Assembly (NCBI GenBank): GCA_947179485.1
Contig: OX359249.1
Location: 4,278,001-4,342,000, forward strand
Direction: 5' to 3'
DNA: 64,000 nucleotides
DNA from: Allacma fusca
Taxonomy: Eukaryota; Arthropoda; Collembola; Symphypleona; Sminthuridae
Position 1 is the stretch's first letter. Each line of letters starts with the position of its first letter. The position numbers and the translations under genes were made by a program. Shown piece by piece: positions 52,201 to 64,000 of the stretch. Below the pieces are notes generated by a model. That model saw nothing but the letters and a program-made list of their open reading frames with translations, had not been told where the DNA came from and made no database searches.

Positions 52201-53702
52201 TCGAAATCTAATGCAGCTCATAATGTAAAAAAATTGCTAATCCACTGCACTATCTGATTATTATTATAAGTAATTAAGTATATGAGAATAAAAACACCAG
52301 CCTTAAAAACAGAATCCGGGCTATTCGGAGAACACCCTCCTTTAACTGAAACCCTGAAATTGATAATAGGCGGGAACAACCACTCCAGGGAGGAACCCAG
52401 CTATTACCACGTTACGAACAAGCAAAAGTGATCACTTACTTAAGGTATATATTTTTGAGTATTAGGCCACCGTTGGTAGATCTGGGTAGATTGAAGTGCT
52501 CCAACAAATCATCCCATTCATTGCGAACGTTAATCTAAAAATTAAAATACGCGGATAAAATAATTAACACATTGTCTTAGCGAATTCGATTGTATCAGGT
52601 TCAAAAAGCAGTTTCCGTTTTTGAAAGAGCTGACACACGTGTTGAAATTTTTTATGTAGCTTGATCTCAAGTAACTCAAACCAGCCTCGGTAAAATTTTG
52701 GAAAGCTCTGCAGCTCGGAGTTGCCAAATATTTTGAGCTGTCTGCCTGTGTTCAGACTCGGATAAGAACTTTTACAGGATAATTACTTTACAGGAAAAGC
52801 ATTACGAGCGTGTTCACAATACTCGGATATAACTCTTAATTTGAACGTGTCAAAAATAAATAAATATAATTTGATGGATAAATAAGTTTGAAAAAATCCT
52901 TGGACCAAAAAGGGTTCTGTGAATCACAGATGTACTAATCCGTGGATCAAACCATCGGATCTGCTTTGAATCTTTTGAGATCACATTAATTGCCATGTAG
53001 ATCATAATAGAGTCCTTGCCTTTTCCCAGCCGCCGTGCGAAGTGACGATTTGGTACAGAAGGTAAACATCAACTTCCTGTCCGTTTACTGCAGGGATTCC
53101 TTTGAACTTGGATCTTTAAACAAATAAAATCACATTATTTATCTCTCATACATCACAAGAACTTTTCGTCCAATTAGGAAAATCATTCTAGTGTCAACGA
53201 ATTCAGGAGCACAATCTCCCTCCAGTAGCAAGATTTGTCCTGGTATTTAGTAATAATTTATTGAAGTAAGCCACACCACAAACCCTTACTAACTCATTCC
53301 TGGAAATAAAATAAATAAAATTGTTGCTAATCACGTTGTCCCTACAATAAAAAATACAACAAACTTGACAGGTACGTTTCTCCCGTACTCTTATGAAATC
53401 CCGATAAATTACGTCCTGGTACATTTCCAAAGAAGAAAAAAAGTTGTCAAACGTGTCCTCATAAAACAACCTATATTTTAATTGCCAATATTTGTCGGAT
53501 TTTTTCATCGATCACACCAGTACAAGTTCATTATTTGCAAAAGATGGCTGAATTATGGTATTTTTGACTGGGACTACTCACTTCTCTAAATAATGGTATC
53601 GAAACCAAAAAAAATAACTTACCCTCGACTTTCATGAAATTGGCTAAGCTCTCTCAGGAACCCATGCTTAGCTTTATCATATTCCGGGTCCATTGTCCCC
53701 AT
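40289..53702 (-). CDS. ARID2: ARID2 / BAP170, PBAF chromatin-remodelling subunit (~1970 aa)
   Basis: Sixteen phase-consistent exons: 53702-53623, 53113-53020, 52534-52440, 49095-48911, 47719-47501, 47348-46850, 46739-46319, 46222-45120, 45023-44806, 44612-44440, 44188-44099, 43776-43543, 43407-41410, 41165-40979, 40802-40595, 40397-40289. Residues ~10-115 are the ARID DNA-binding domain (HESRG...GGWEK...LLEHFNLP...YLKYLELYEKIHYLGED). Residues ~160-530 match the armadillo-like region (DMAISVCTLLSNETKHV). An RFX-type winged helix lies near 845-925 (EGWALAWLKGAFE), a Gln-rich tract in exon 13, and C2H2 fingers over exons 13-14 (CEWSGCGQRF; CEWGPNGC...HLQDRHC), then the conserved C-terminus (KSIRLTAALILKNLVNYS). 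In PBAF it targets SWI/SNF to chromatin. The intron after exon 2 uses a GC donor (AAAG|GCAAGG). The exon 9 donor is ambiguous (44806 or 44785). Confidence 0.93.
50827..50911. repeat. 34-bp tandem repeat, 2.5 copies
   Basis: Copies begin at 50827, 50861 and 50895, each AAATCCCTTA followed by a variable CGATCCCTTATA segment. It lies in the 3.3-kb third intron of ARID2, which also holds a (GT)6 run near 51879 but no other recognisable feature. Confidence 0.8.
51961..51983. other. perfect palindrome, 11-bp arms
   Basis: GTTGCAGTTGC, one base, then its exact complement, in intron 3 of ARID2. Could fold as a hairpin; function unknown. Confidence 0.7.
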
Positions 53703-55470
53703 GATGACAAGTTGCAAGGTAAAATAATGAACGATTAGATCTGATTAAGTGTCAATTGGGATTCATCATTGTAGACTTTTGCGAAATCGTTTATAACTCG
53801 GACAAAAACCAAATCACGTCAACTTCAACCATCACTGTTGACACCGCGGAAAAATCACGACCAGCCCGCTCTCTCCGAATTGTGCTGTGAGTTCCGGATT
53901 ACTATCTCCAGGACGGAGGAGCTCGATTAATGTCAACTGAAAGTGTCCCAATGTATTCAAATCGGATTTGACTTGTAGCGAAACCATTATTTATTTCCAC
54001 ATTTGAGTCACATCGTTCGTTAAAAATGATTTCATTGCTTCCCCAATGTGGAGCCGATGTACAGAAGGGATTTCGTCAGAGTTAAATCCAAATAAAAACA
54101 AGGAGAAATTGCACCGCTCAATTGTTTTCAAGCACAATCGGACATGTCGACATATCTTCCAAATAACCTTCACCTCCAATCCCCTCATTCATCAGCACTC
54201 TCATGATTCAAAAAGCACTCCTGTACATACACAAGTAAGTAATTACACTGAAAGTACTTCTAACACCAGTACTCCGACGCTCCTTCACCGATATTTTTAA
54301 ATGTTCCAATATTATTTGTAATAATAATAATGAATCCACATCCCAACTACATGCATTCCACGTACGAAAAAATTTCCCTCGACAATCCAATTTCCACCTT
54401 CGGTGTACCACCATCCACGTATAACTTCTGGGAGGGAAGTGTAAATCAGAAACAATAATATAATAATAATATCCTAATAATAATACTCTAATGATGGACT
54501 CGCAACCGTCATATGATTCACGGTGTACTGTTTGTGTACACACACTGGATTCCCTCCTTCCAGATAACTTGATTACTGTATTATCGAAGATAAAGTACAC
54601 AAGTACCAAATCCGACTTTTTAAAAAAAATGTGTTATCATCCCCTTCCAAATCAACACCCCCTACTTTTGATTCCAATTTAACAGTCCCAAATTAAAATT
54701 CCCCCCAATGCTATCTCTTCTCTAGCCTACAGTAATTAACACACACACACACACAACCGTCAATTCTTCCAAATAATCTTCCAAATAATCTTCCAAATAT
54801 TCTTCCAAATATTTTTCAGGAACTTGTTGAGGAAACTCTTCGAAAACTCTCACAAATTCCTCCAAAACTCGGACAAATTCCCCCGAAACAGCTATCCCAT
54901 AGGGGTTCCGGAACAATAACAATAAATTCTTCCCCAACGACAGCCTGTACTCAAATTTTGATTACAAACTTTAGAATGTACACTACTGCTAATGTCCTCC
55001 GTCGTGGCAGTATATAAAGGATTTTTAAAAAAAAACAATAACTCCCTCAAAACTTATTGTTAACCCTTGATCCTCACATTATTCACCGACAGATCCCAAA
55101 TTATTTGAATATCTGAGACCCATACAAACACACAGCACACACAGCACACACAGCACACACACACACTCACATTTTGTGAGGGAGACGGATTATTAATAAT
55201 ACGACCCACAATAAAAAGACCACACCACCAGTCAATATTATACAGCAACTGTAAACTCCAAAGATTCAAAGATGAGCTGAGAGACTTGAACTTGAGAAAA
55301 ATTTATACAAGTCGGGAGAAAAAAAAAGTTGTTGGAATAATCACAATTTGGAGCGTTCTTGCAAAAATTGCTCACGAGACTATTCTTTCACATTATTTTC
55401 ACTCTCCAGTAGTTCTTCCCAGTTGTGTTGGACCGGACGGGTTTCTCTAGCCGTATAGATTCATAGTTTA

Positions 55471-55530
55471 CTCTCTCTCTCTCTCTCTCTTTTGAACGTC
55501 GTCGTCTCTCTCTCTCTCTCTCTCTCTCTC
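55471..55530. repeat. (CT)n microsatellite pair
   Basis: CT repeated from 55471 to 55490 and again from 55505 to 55530, separated by a short TTTGAACGTCGTCG segment. On the minus strand this is GAGA sequence, of the kind bound by GAGA-factor-like proteins, about 1.8 kb upstream of the ARID2 start codon. Confidence 0.85.
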
Positions 55531-57856
55531 GCTATATGAGTTTCGTATAGTTGAAGAAGAGCTGAGCGTGTCGGTGTCGTGGGGGCCCTTGCGGACCGCG
55601 CAGCACTAAAAAGAAAGCCCAAGCAAAATCCTTTGCGATAGGAAAAACTTTCAGAAACCTTCAATAGCACCAGGTCATTTACACTGCTTAACGCCAAAAT
55701 GGTACTCCCTGTTCCTTGACTATGTGTAAACCTCTCCTCAACGTTCAACGTATCCACGGCACAGAGCATCAGTCAGTCAGAGAGTCGAGCAGCAGCAGGA
55801 ACAGTGAAAAAAGGGGGTCGGCAGTGGCGCGGATGGTCGTTCCGTCTCTGTCTCTATAGTAGAGTCTATATTGGGCTGTGGAGAGGTAAAATCCTCCAGG
55901 TTCCGTTTCCCATTCAAATCAAAATTAACATGAGTCCCCGTTCAATGTGAGCATCAATCCGCTCAATGTACTGTCATATGAGGAGCTATAGCTCATTTGG
56001 TTTGAGAGTGTGGAAGTGCCTTTAGATCATTTCCCTGGGAGTTGGACCTGCATGGGGATCACTTTGACTCCCCACTGCCCATATCCAGCCCATGTTTTAA
56101 TACTAGACATGGTGTATGACTATTATACAAGGAACACACTGTACTGTACACTGTACACAGAGCGACAGAGCCAGTGCTTACATATACAGGCACACACACA
56201 GTCAAAAGTCTACACATACTTCCCAGCAGTTCAATGTTAAAGCGCCCATATAGACTGACACCTAAACTAAACCTTTTAGCTCGGTGACTCTCTCAGTTCC
56301 TTCAGCAGAGGGGATACATGGCACGTACATATGGGCTTCTCTCCTCGATGCAATATGCAAGCTTCTCTCGCTTCTCACACGTTTAATCCTATAAATGGGG
56401 TGTACATATGGAGTATGCAAAAGCAACTACTACTACTATACTACTACTACTATTAAGAGCAAGCTGTACACGTAATAGGTTTGTAACAACCGTCTTTGGC
56501 ACACGGAGGGGACATCCACATCTTGTCCTACTCCGGAGTCGCCTTTCAATGGAGGGAGCCGTATTCATGGGGATATTATTATTCGTCTGGAAATTATATT
56601 AAATGGATCTGGACTAATTCCAGTTCCGTTGTTATTATTAAATAGCAAAGTATTCTGGAGATTATGATGGGGGTGATGAGTCTCATTGGACTGACTGTAA
56701 GTAAGTATTGAGTAAAGGTTATGATGATACATAACGGGAATAAACACGTTAGTCAAGTTTGAATTGAATTGAATTGAATCCTTTGTAAAGTCATCTTTTT
56801 CAGATGGATATTTGATATTAAACTTTAGTTTGTGCATTGGAGCGTCTATTGTATGTGTATGATTATTGAGGACTATACTAAAATGGAATTATTTTGAGGT
56901 AAATTTTAATTTTCCCGAATATTTTGACTGCTCGAAGGAGATAGTGCTATGTTGAGGGATTCGATTCTATAATGAGACTGAGCTAATGTGAGTACTAGAG
57001 AAATTAATGATTTTTTAGCATCCCATTTAATTTAAAGAAGGTACAAGTGTCTGGTAAACACTGTAGGAGATATGTCATCCCTTGAGAAATTAATGTGACT
57101 TGTATTTCCATTAATAGAAATCTGTGGAACCTTATTTCAAATAATGGAGAAGTGGTAATTCAAAATTGTACTAGGGTTTACTGTGCAATAATTAAAGGAG
57201 GGATGTGACATGTGAGGTTCCGTGAAAACTATCAAGGAGGGATTTTTCTTAGCGATATTTCTTCTGACCTGCAATAAATACAGTCTTATATTAAAGAGCA
57301 ATGTGACAATGAATGTATATTTTATTTAATAGATATTATTATCGGGTGAACACCATGTAAGGATTTATAACTGAAATAATATTATTTTGTACGTGCGCAT
57401 GCGGCATGTCAATCCTGTAAGAACCATGGCATTGACTCTCGTAAATTAATATTATTGGGTATGACGACTATTTATGTGTATGCTCCCTCCATCCATCACA
57501 GAGAACGGCACATATAATACAGCGCCAAGGAAAATCATAAACAAGTGTATATGCATAATAATCCAGAATAATATCTCGTAGGTAGATATTTGCCGTACAA
57601 TTTCATATCCGTTTCCATGTTCAGCAGCTACTTCGGCTCGCAGTTTTGTTCAGTTTTGAGAGTTTAATAAAACGGAATCGACGGGGTCTATATACTTAAA
57701 GCATATAGCTTGAGAGACTGAGAACTGAGAGAGCTTATGATATGATACATTGAGTTATTGTGTGATTCTCGGCCTACCTATACGAAATGAGTAAAAAATT
57801 GAATGGCACAAGGCATATGTATGCATCCTGTACATGTGGCTTGTGGGTACGAGAGG

Positions 57857-57857
<1 letters not shown>

Positions 57858-57887
<30 letters not shown>
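57858..57887. repeat. (GT)n microsatellite
   Basis: About 15 GT units without interruption. Confidence 0.9.
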
Positions 57888-57890
<3 letters not shown>

Positions 57891-58199
57891 ACAAGCCGTA
57901 TGTCCTCCTCCTTTTATTTCCACCAAATAGATGGCCCTTTCATTCCATACGGGCTCCTCAATAGTTGGCTTGGTTTGGGGGCTCTTCAAATATTTTCAGA
58001 ACTCTGAAAGCTCCGCACAGTGAAGGTTTCTCAAAGTAGCCGGCCGCTCCTTGAATACCCTTTGCCAGATTTTGAGGGCAGGAGAGTACATTAACAGTAA
58101 TGGAGGTTTAATATAGGTATAACTAAATACACACGTGACTTCAGTTTAAAATTGTAGAAGTCAGCTAGTGTTTTTAATGTCTACTGAAAATGTGACATA

Positions 58200-59465
58200 C
58201 AGGGTCGTTCGTACATCCTTGGACCGATTTTTAAATTTAATTTGTGTAACTAATAAGGCGCCTAAATTCACAATTAAAATTATTTTGTGCTCCTCATATA
58301 TCCTCTGCTATGCCCTCGAAGTTTTACCGGGTTTCTCGGGTTCGGTTAAAATCTACAGGGCATAACGTAAGACCCTCTTCTCGGGGGCGTTTCCGGAGTC
58401 CGGCGCTAGGCGAGACCCTAGTTGGTACAAGAATTATTTCCCTATCCCGAAATTAAAAATATGCAAGTGTTGATATTCCAGATGCCTTCATGGATACGTG
58501 GGCCTCACTTACTTTCATCATAATAGTCTTACTCTTCAGATTGCCTGTTTATGCCCGGGTATATTGGGCAATCTATGAGTCTTCTCTGTTATCACGTCCA
58601 TTAAAACTTGCGGTATCATCCTCATGGCGCTAACCAAAATTTCCTTGGGGTAAATGGCTTGAGACACAGTAAATATAGTGGGCTGCACTGGCGTGAACTT
58701 TAAAGGGCACTTTTAATCGAAGCAGAAAGCCCCTTCCTGTAGTTACCCGGGCGTGAATTTGCTTGTTAACAATCTCACCTCCGCCTTTACCTTAGGTATG
58801 CTGGTCGCCGTATGTTTCTTAAAATATTGTTTATATTAGTAGGCCAGAGTTCCAACCACTGGCGAATATCCCTTCTTCGATTTCCGCACACAATATATAT
58901 TTTATTCCTGTAGGGATCCTACAAAATGCCCGGGAGATGACCCATGTATGAATTCCGTATGACCTTCGAACACGAATCATCTTTTTGGTTCTTAGAACAA
59001 TATCCATGCGAATTATTCCATTCAAAGTACACACAGGAATCTCAGGGTTCTAGGAGATTTCAATTTGACGCAATGAATTTACCCTGGAGGTCACTAAGCC
59101 CACTTGCAGAAAAAACCGAATTTCGGGCTTTTCCGCAGGTTATCTTTGTTTGGCTCTGGAAGCTGTCATGGCAGAGCCAACCCTCTAGTTTTTACGAAAA
59201 TAAACCTAGCTGTCACTGTAATATGAAAAAACACGAAATTTTCTGCCATGACATCAGGTCAAGCGCTCGCCGGAAACGTATATTATAGACCTCTCAACTT
59301 TGGAGGGTATTAGCGGGTAAAGTTTTCGGAGAAGCGCAATGAAACTCTCTACACACGTTGTACATGTTATTGCTAACAACATTTCAAAATATATAAAATG
59401 TCCTGTAGTCGCGCTAAAAGTTATGAAGCATGACGTCACTGTCCAAGGATGTACGAACGACCCTG
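58200..59465. mobile_element. TA-flanked terminal-inverted-repeat element (1266 bp), Tc1/mariner-like
   Basis: Perfect inverted repeats of 24 bp begin CAGGGTCGTTCGTACATCCT at 58200 and end with the complement at 59465. TA flanks both ends (58198-58199 and 59466-59467), as expected of Tc1/mariner target duplications. Length is also typical of mariner, but no transposase frame longer than about 115 codons and no recognisable DDE motif is present, so this copy is non-autonomous or filled with unrelated sequence. The interior is more GC-rich than its surroundings. Confidence 0.8.
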
Positions 59466-61169
59466 TATTACCTGAATTAATTCCCTGGAATATTCTAGTG
59501 CAAAAGAAATATTATAGATACATGAGAGAAACAAATGGAAGAGCATAATATCGTTCAATAATTGCTTTAAATCCTTATGAGATCTTTATTACGCAACATA
59601 TTCAAGTGTCTCTCCAACTTGGTGAATATTTATCATGTTATGGAAATGGGCGATGTATATATATTTAACTGCACATACAAGAGACGTAATAAATGTATTT
59701 ATTCATTGCAAATGTCAATAGATTGTAAGTCAGTTATACATTGAATAAGTTTTTTTAATTTTCCATTAAATTGTTAATTATCTGAAATGAATTTTATCCC
59801 AGGTATTTTGCTCCGGATTTTTCGGTGAGGATTTGCTCACGATTATTATGAAATACCCCAGTTGATTGTTGATTCTCAACACAAGACAAGGGTGACCCTA
59901 GAAAGAGCAAAACTGGATTTTACATTCGGAGGAGACAAATCAACATCGCGGTGGTTAAAAGGATCTCCAAACATTTTTGCATTCAAAGACACTGCTCTAA
60001 TATCAAGAGTTCAGTTAGTGGCTCCGTAATTAGCAAAATAAATATCAGTCCAGTTAAGCTAAGAAAATTAATTTTTTCCGGTGATACTAACATTCTAATA
60101 AAATCTTGCCCCTGAAAAACAATCCTCTTGAAAGAGTCTCTCAAAGATAGACTCGTACGTACCCGTCAGATCAGGTTCTTTATTTTGCTCACCCCGTGGA
60201 TAATTTGTCATTGACTCATATTTAGCATTATTTAGCAGCATTTTGAATAATTACCAGCAATTGTTCGATAATAAGAAAAATTAACATTCTGGTAGCCGGG
60301 ACTGTTCCCCAAAATATTTCCTCCTATAGGAAAACAATGCCCTCATAAGGGTTTTATTATTAGAGGGACAGCTCTCATCCCTCGACCTATTTTTCCCCTC
60401 CGGGAGAAAAACAATGAGTTAAATTGTTGTCAATGGGAAAGTTCATATATTTATTTTTAGTTTATATTTTTACTCTAAAAATAAATAAAAATACTTTCAT
60501 AAGGGGGCCCAGTGTCGTCCCAGGGCACTCCAAGTATATTAAACTCTACTCTGAAAAATGAACATTTTATTGAAAATTTCCAAGAATCCCACAGACGGAA
60601 TGCTCATACAGAAAGGGCTCTCTGGCCCAGAGACTTTCATATGTGAGAGACACAAACTACGTTAGGATGACGGAGGAGTGAAGTCTCTCAACTTTAGAGA
60701 TTTATAGAAGTGAGGGCGGGAGGGAGATTTATGTATTAATTGAATGTGCCTTGGGATGCGGGCCTATATGAAGGATGGGGAATGTTAGCAGCATATAAAC
60801 ATTTCGCTAACTATTATGCACACATGTTTTCACTTACTTATAATACTCCACACGACCCACCACACCACAAAAAACTCGTCCATTTCATCCAATCAACCGA
60901 CCGCTTCCTCCGTTCAACACACTTGTAGGTACATATGTACGTGTGTGGATCTCATGGAGCCAAAATCATCTACAGTGTCCTCCCAGTATGAGCGTCCCCC
61001 TTGCTTTCGGAGCAACCTCTCTGAATGTAGCAAAATATTTGGAGACATTCTTGTCCACACCACACCACGTTAGAGCTCCTCTATGGAAAAAAGCATGCTT
61101 TTATAAGCACTCAAATGTAGGGTTTTGAGGGGTGCTGAGACACAGGGAGCTCACAGGGGTATACAAACC

Positions 61170-61188
61170 TCTCTCTCTCTCTCTCTCT
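61170..61188. repeat. (CT)n microsatellite
   Basis: About nine to ten CT units. Confidence 0.85.
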
Positions 61189-63045
61189 TGTTGATGGACA
61201 TATGTTATCCATACCCTATGGGATATAAGTATAAGGTTGTGGGACTATAGGGAGTGAGGAGATGGCAAATGCAGTACCCTCTTTCCCTTGCTTTTTGCTA
61301 CACTTTCCCACCCTTTCCATTCCCAACAGCAAACAAATAATATTTCAAGAGACAAGCTCCATAGTACAGAGCCTCATCGCCAGGGGCCACCCGCGTAGAT
61401 ATCCCTGTCCTCATGTGCCTTGCTAAAATATCCATGAGGCTTCGTACAATACATCCCGTCGGCTCGAGAGTCAGAGCCGCCCTCCCTATACAATACAGCA
61501 GCTTTCTCTCGAATAAAGGTGCAAAAATATTTAGACATAGTGCCAACTGTTATACAGTCCCATTTGTTTCCTTATACTTACAGCAGCCTGGCCTGACGCA
61601 CTACTACATCATAGGGGGATGTCGCTATATCCTCCAAATTTTGACACTTGGATGGGGCTCCTCTCACACAGAGAGTCCACTGTACTCTCCTATACCCCTT
61701 AACCTTCACACACAAGTGTAATAAAATAGTTGAGGTTCTTAAAAAAAAAAAAGGCGGTATACAGCCTATAAGACCCTATTGTCTCCATATTTTTTAACAT
61801 TTGGCAATGATTGTATTAAAAAGACCGGCGGCGAAACTTCCCCTCCATTACTTACACTCTCTCCTGTAATAGACTATGTCTAGTTACATTTTAACGCTCT
61901 CCGACTCCGACAGTCATATCAAAGCACTTTGGTACATCACTCCCAATTATTGTCAATGCATTTAAATAGCAGACTCTCTCTCTCGCTCTATGCCAGCTCT
62001 CAGGGAGAGGGAGGGAGCTTCAATGGCAAGGGGTGGGGGGGGGTGAACAAAGCTATGGAAATGTGACTAGAAATAAATAATCCGACTCGCTATTAAAACT
62101 GTCAATGTAAATATGTGTGAATAAACACGTTTTTGGCTATACTTTTGTATATTATAGAGAATACCAGCAGAATTTATTGCTCCCACAAATACCATCCAGA
62201 GTGTACTTATACACAGACTCTTTTTGCACCAGAGCCCTATTGCTTATAGAAATACTTACCACGAGAAAAAATCTCATGTCATTAAAATTTATTGTAATGA
62301 AGATCGTAATTATTTAAATTTTTCAGGCTCTTAAATACTTTGTTGAATTAAATGTTTTGTGAAATTAACTTTGAGGGAACGGGATATTTGTCTTGATATT
62401 TTAACCCTTGTATGGACCTGTGCTTTAATGTGGGGCTGGCTTATACATAGGGAGAGTAGATTGGAATTAAATTTAAATTCTGCACATGTGCATTGTGATG
62501 TGGTGCATGTACATGTGTATTAAAAATATTAATAATTATAATTGGTGCAAAAATATCAGGGACATGTGTACGGTGGATTCATGATGAGAATGTGTGTGGG
62601 CTCAAAATATCATGCACACATTTGTTGCAGGGAAAAATATTGTGTTAGTATGTAATCGCATATGAATTGAACAAAATTCATGTCAGAAATTATACATAAA
62701 CGGAGAGGAAGACGTTATAGTGGGGAAATTTCAATGATGAAGGATGTATTGAAAAATATCATGTATGTATATACGTATATAGTGGAAACTGTGAAGAATA
62801 TACACAATCAACAATGCATTCTTGAATTCGTATGTAAATATTTTTTTGTATTCACAAATATCACTTGAATAAATATCGGAGATGAGAGGAGTACATAGCT
62901 CAAGAAGCGCTTCATATTTATTGTTAGTGGCCCAAATATTAGTCCCCTGCTTTGTACTTACTTCCCTGTACTTATATGCCTTATATGGAGGATTTTTCTC
63001 CTTTGAAAAAGTTGAGCAAGCAGTGAGTAGTGAGTATGTGAAGGT

Positions 63046-63609
63046 ATGAATGTATTAAATTTTTTTCCCTTCAAGTTTGTAAGTAATAATACTGTTGTGG
63101 CAAGTGCAGACAAGACAGGGAACATATGCGCACATGATATTTTGTATAGTGTACATGACAAAGCCACCAATGTTGATCTCGTTCACTACTCCGCCCTCAT
63201 TAGTCACTGGATTCCTCTGTATTCTGTATGGACGGTAAAAAGTTTGGAAGTGCGGGAGATTGAGCTAGATTACTTTTGTGAGCATGTAGTTCTGAGCCGA
63301 GACAATGTCTATACAATGGGAGTAGAAAATGTGCATGGCTCAGACTCACTCAAGTTTCCGTCCGTGGTAAACCTATCATTCTTTTGTCACTTGAATAATC
63401 TCATCTCATATAGTATGAAATACACACAGAAGCAGTCACTCAACCGCCCGTTTAAAGCCGCGTGCTTTTACAAACAACAAGTTCCTCCTCACTTTTTCAA
63501 AGACGAGGAGTATACTTTCTTCAGTTTCTTCTTTTCTGGTTTCTATTTATATATGTACTTACACACATGCTCCTGTACAGTTCAAGCTTGCTGGGAGGGA
63601 CGTCCGTAA
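63046..63609 (+). CDS. unsupported long ORF (187 aa)
   Basis: ATG at 63046 to a stop at 63609. Length is near the edge of what chance gives in 64 kb of this composition. The sequence is rich in Phe, Tyr, Ser and His, has no recognised domain, and its DNA resembles the surrounding non-coding sequence. Listed only because of its length. Confidence 0.18.
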   Translation: MNVLNFFPFKFVSNNTVVASADKTGNICAHDILYSVHDKATNVDLVHYSALISHWIPLYSVWTVKSLEVREIELDYFCEHVVLSRDNVYTMGVENVHGSDSLKFPSVVNLSFFCHLNNLISYSMKYTQKQSLNRPFKAACFYKQQVPPHFFKDEEYTFFSFFFSGFYLYMYLHTCSCTVQACWEGRP

Positions 63610-64000
63610 TAAGAGGGCTTTTTCACAATTCCTAAATTTAATTGGATACATGCTCATTCACTATAATAGTATTTGTGCTCCTTGGAGTTGATTTTGGATA
63701 ATGCAGGAGTCAACAACTACTTCTATAGGAGGGTTAATATATAAAGGAGTTCTACAGCATCTACCTTTTACTCCTCACTCACAGTACTTACACTGATGGG
63801 TGTGATATATGTATGTAGTGTATGAGGGACATGCATTATGTCATCCATATGATATATACTCAATGTGAAGGGCTGGATTTACATTTTTTACGTAGAGATC
63901 ACACTATATAAGTACAGTCCTAGTATAGTGTGATGGAGCATGTAAAGTATGCTCATTATACAGGAGACAGGAGAGTGGGAAAAAACATAAACTTTTACAA

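Larger units (their letters stand above)
53703..58199. other. upstream region of ARID2, microsatellite-rich, no gene found
   Basis: Should include the ARID2 promoter just above 53702. Contains (CA)n near 54739-54760 and 55119-55165, a long CT block at 55471-55530 and (GT)n at 57858-57887. Open frames are short and mostly produced by these repeats. No splice-supported exon seen. Confidence 0.5.
59468..64000. other. gene-poor end of the window
   Basis: No supported gene. Contains a (CT)n run at about 61170-61188, a G-rich run near 62031-62044 and many short open frames. One 187-codon frame is listed separately. Confidence 0.5.

Overview
This window is animal nuclear DNA, most likely from an arthropod and plausibly a springtail (Collembola). 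The genes are AT-rich and multi-exon with GT-AG introns and AATAAA poly(A) signals; there are no operons or bacterial features. The best anchor is a complete ARID2 (BAP170) orthologue. Two divergent F-box/leucine-rich-repeat genes of a kind expanded in springtails support the arthropod guess, but the taxon is an inference. All gene models were built by hand from open frames, splice sites and codon phase; no database search was run.

Layout. 1-520: a small hAT-like MITE, then the last exon of a plus-strand gene that begins outside the window. 1061-3533 (-): F-box gene 1. 4866-7778: a 144-bp satellite array arranged as alternating two-unit (288-bp) repeats. 8283-12804 (+): an 11-exon gene for a 1203-residue protein joining a PHD finger, a MULE-like DDE transposase core and a C-terminal USP-like cysteine-peptidase domain. 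13235-13532 (-): a small possible gene. 14096-16196: transposon debris. 16197-18291 (-): a three-exon secreted protein. 20006-22240 (-): exons of a cytochrome b561-like four-helix membrane protein with a MITE in an intron. 23197-27009 (-): a six-exon RING E3 ligase resembling TRAIP/nopo. 28629-29196: a hAT MITE with a perfect target duplication. 29500-31703 (+): a two-exon type I membrane protein with a long disordered tail. 32067-35915 (-): F-box gene 2. 35916-40158: empty. 40159-53702 (-): ARID2 in 16 exons. 53703-64000: gene-poor, microsatellite-rich DNA holding a 1.27-kb TA-flanked inverted-repeat element (58200-59465).

The genes are independent transcription units. ARID2 is a PBAF chromatin-remodelling subunit; the RING protein and the two F-box proteins belong to ubiquitin ligation. 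F-box genes 1 and 2 share the position, phase and size of their 3' introns and exons, so they are paralogues. The most unusual item is the PHD-DDE-peptidase gene: the catalytic residues of both enzyme domains look intact, ten introns keep phase throughout, and no flanking terminal inverted repeats were found, so it could be either an intron-rich transposon or a domesticated transposase.
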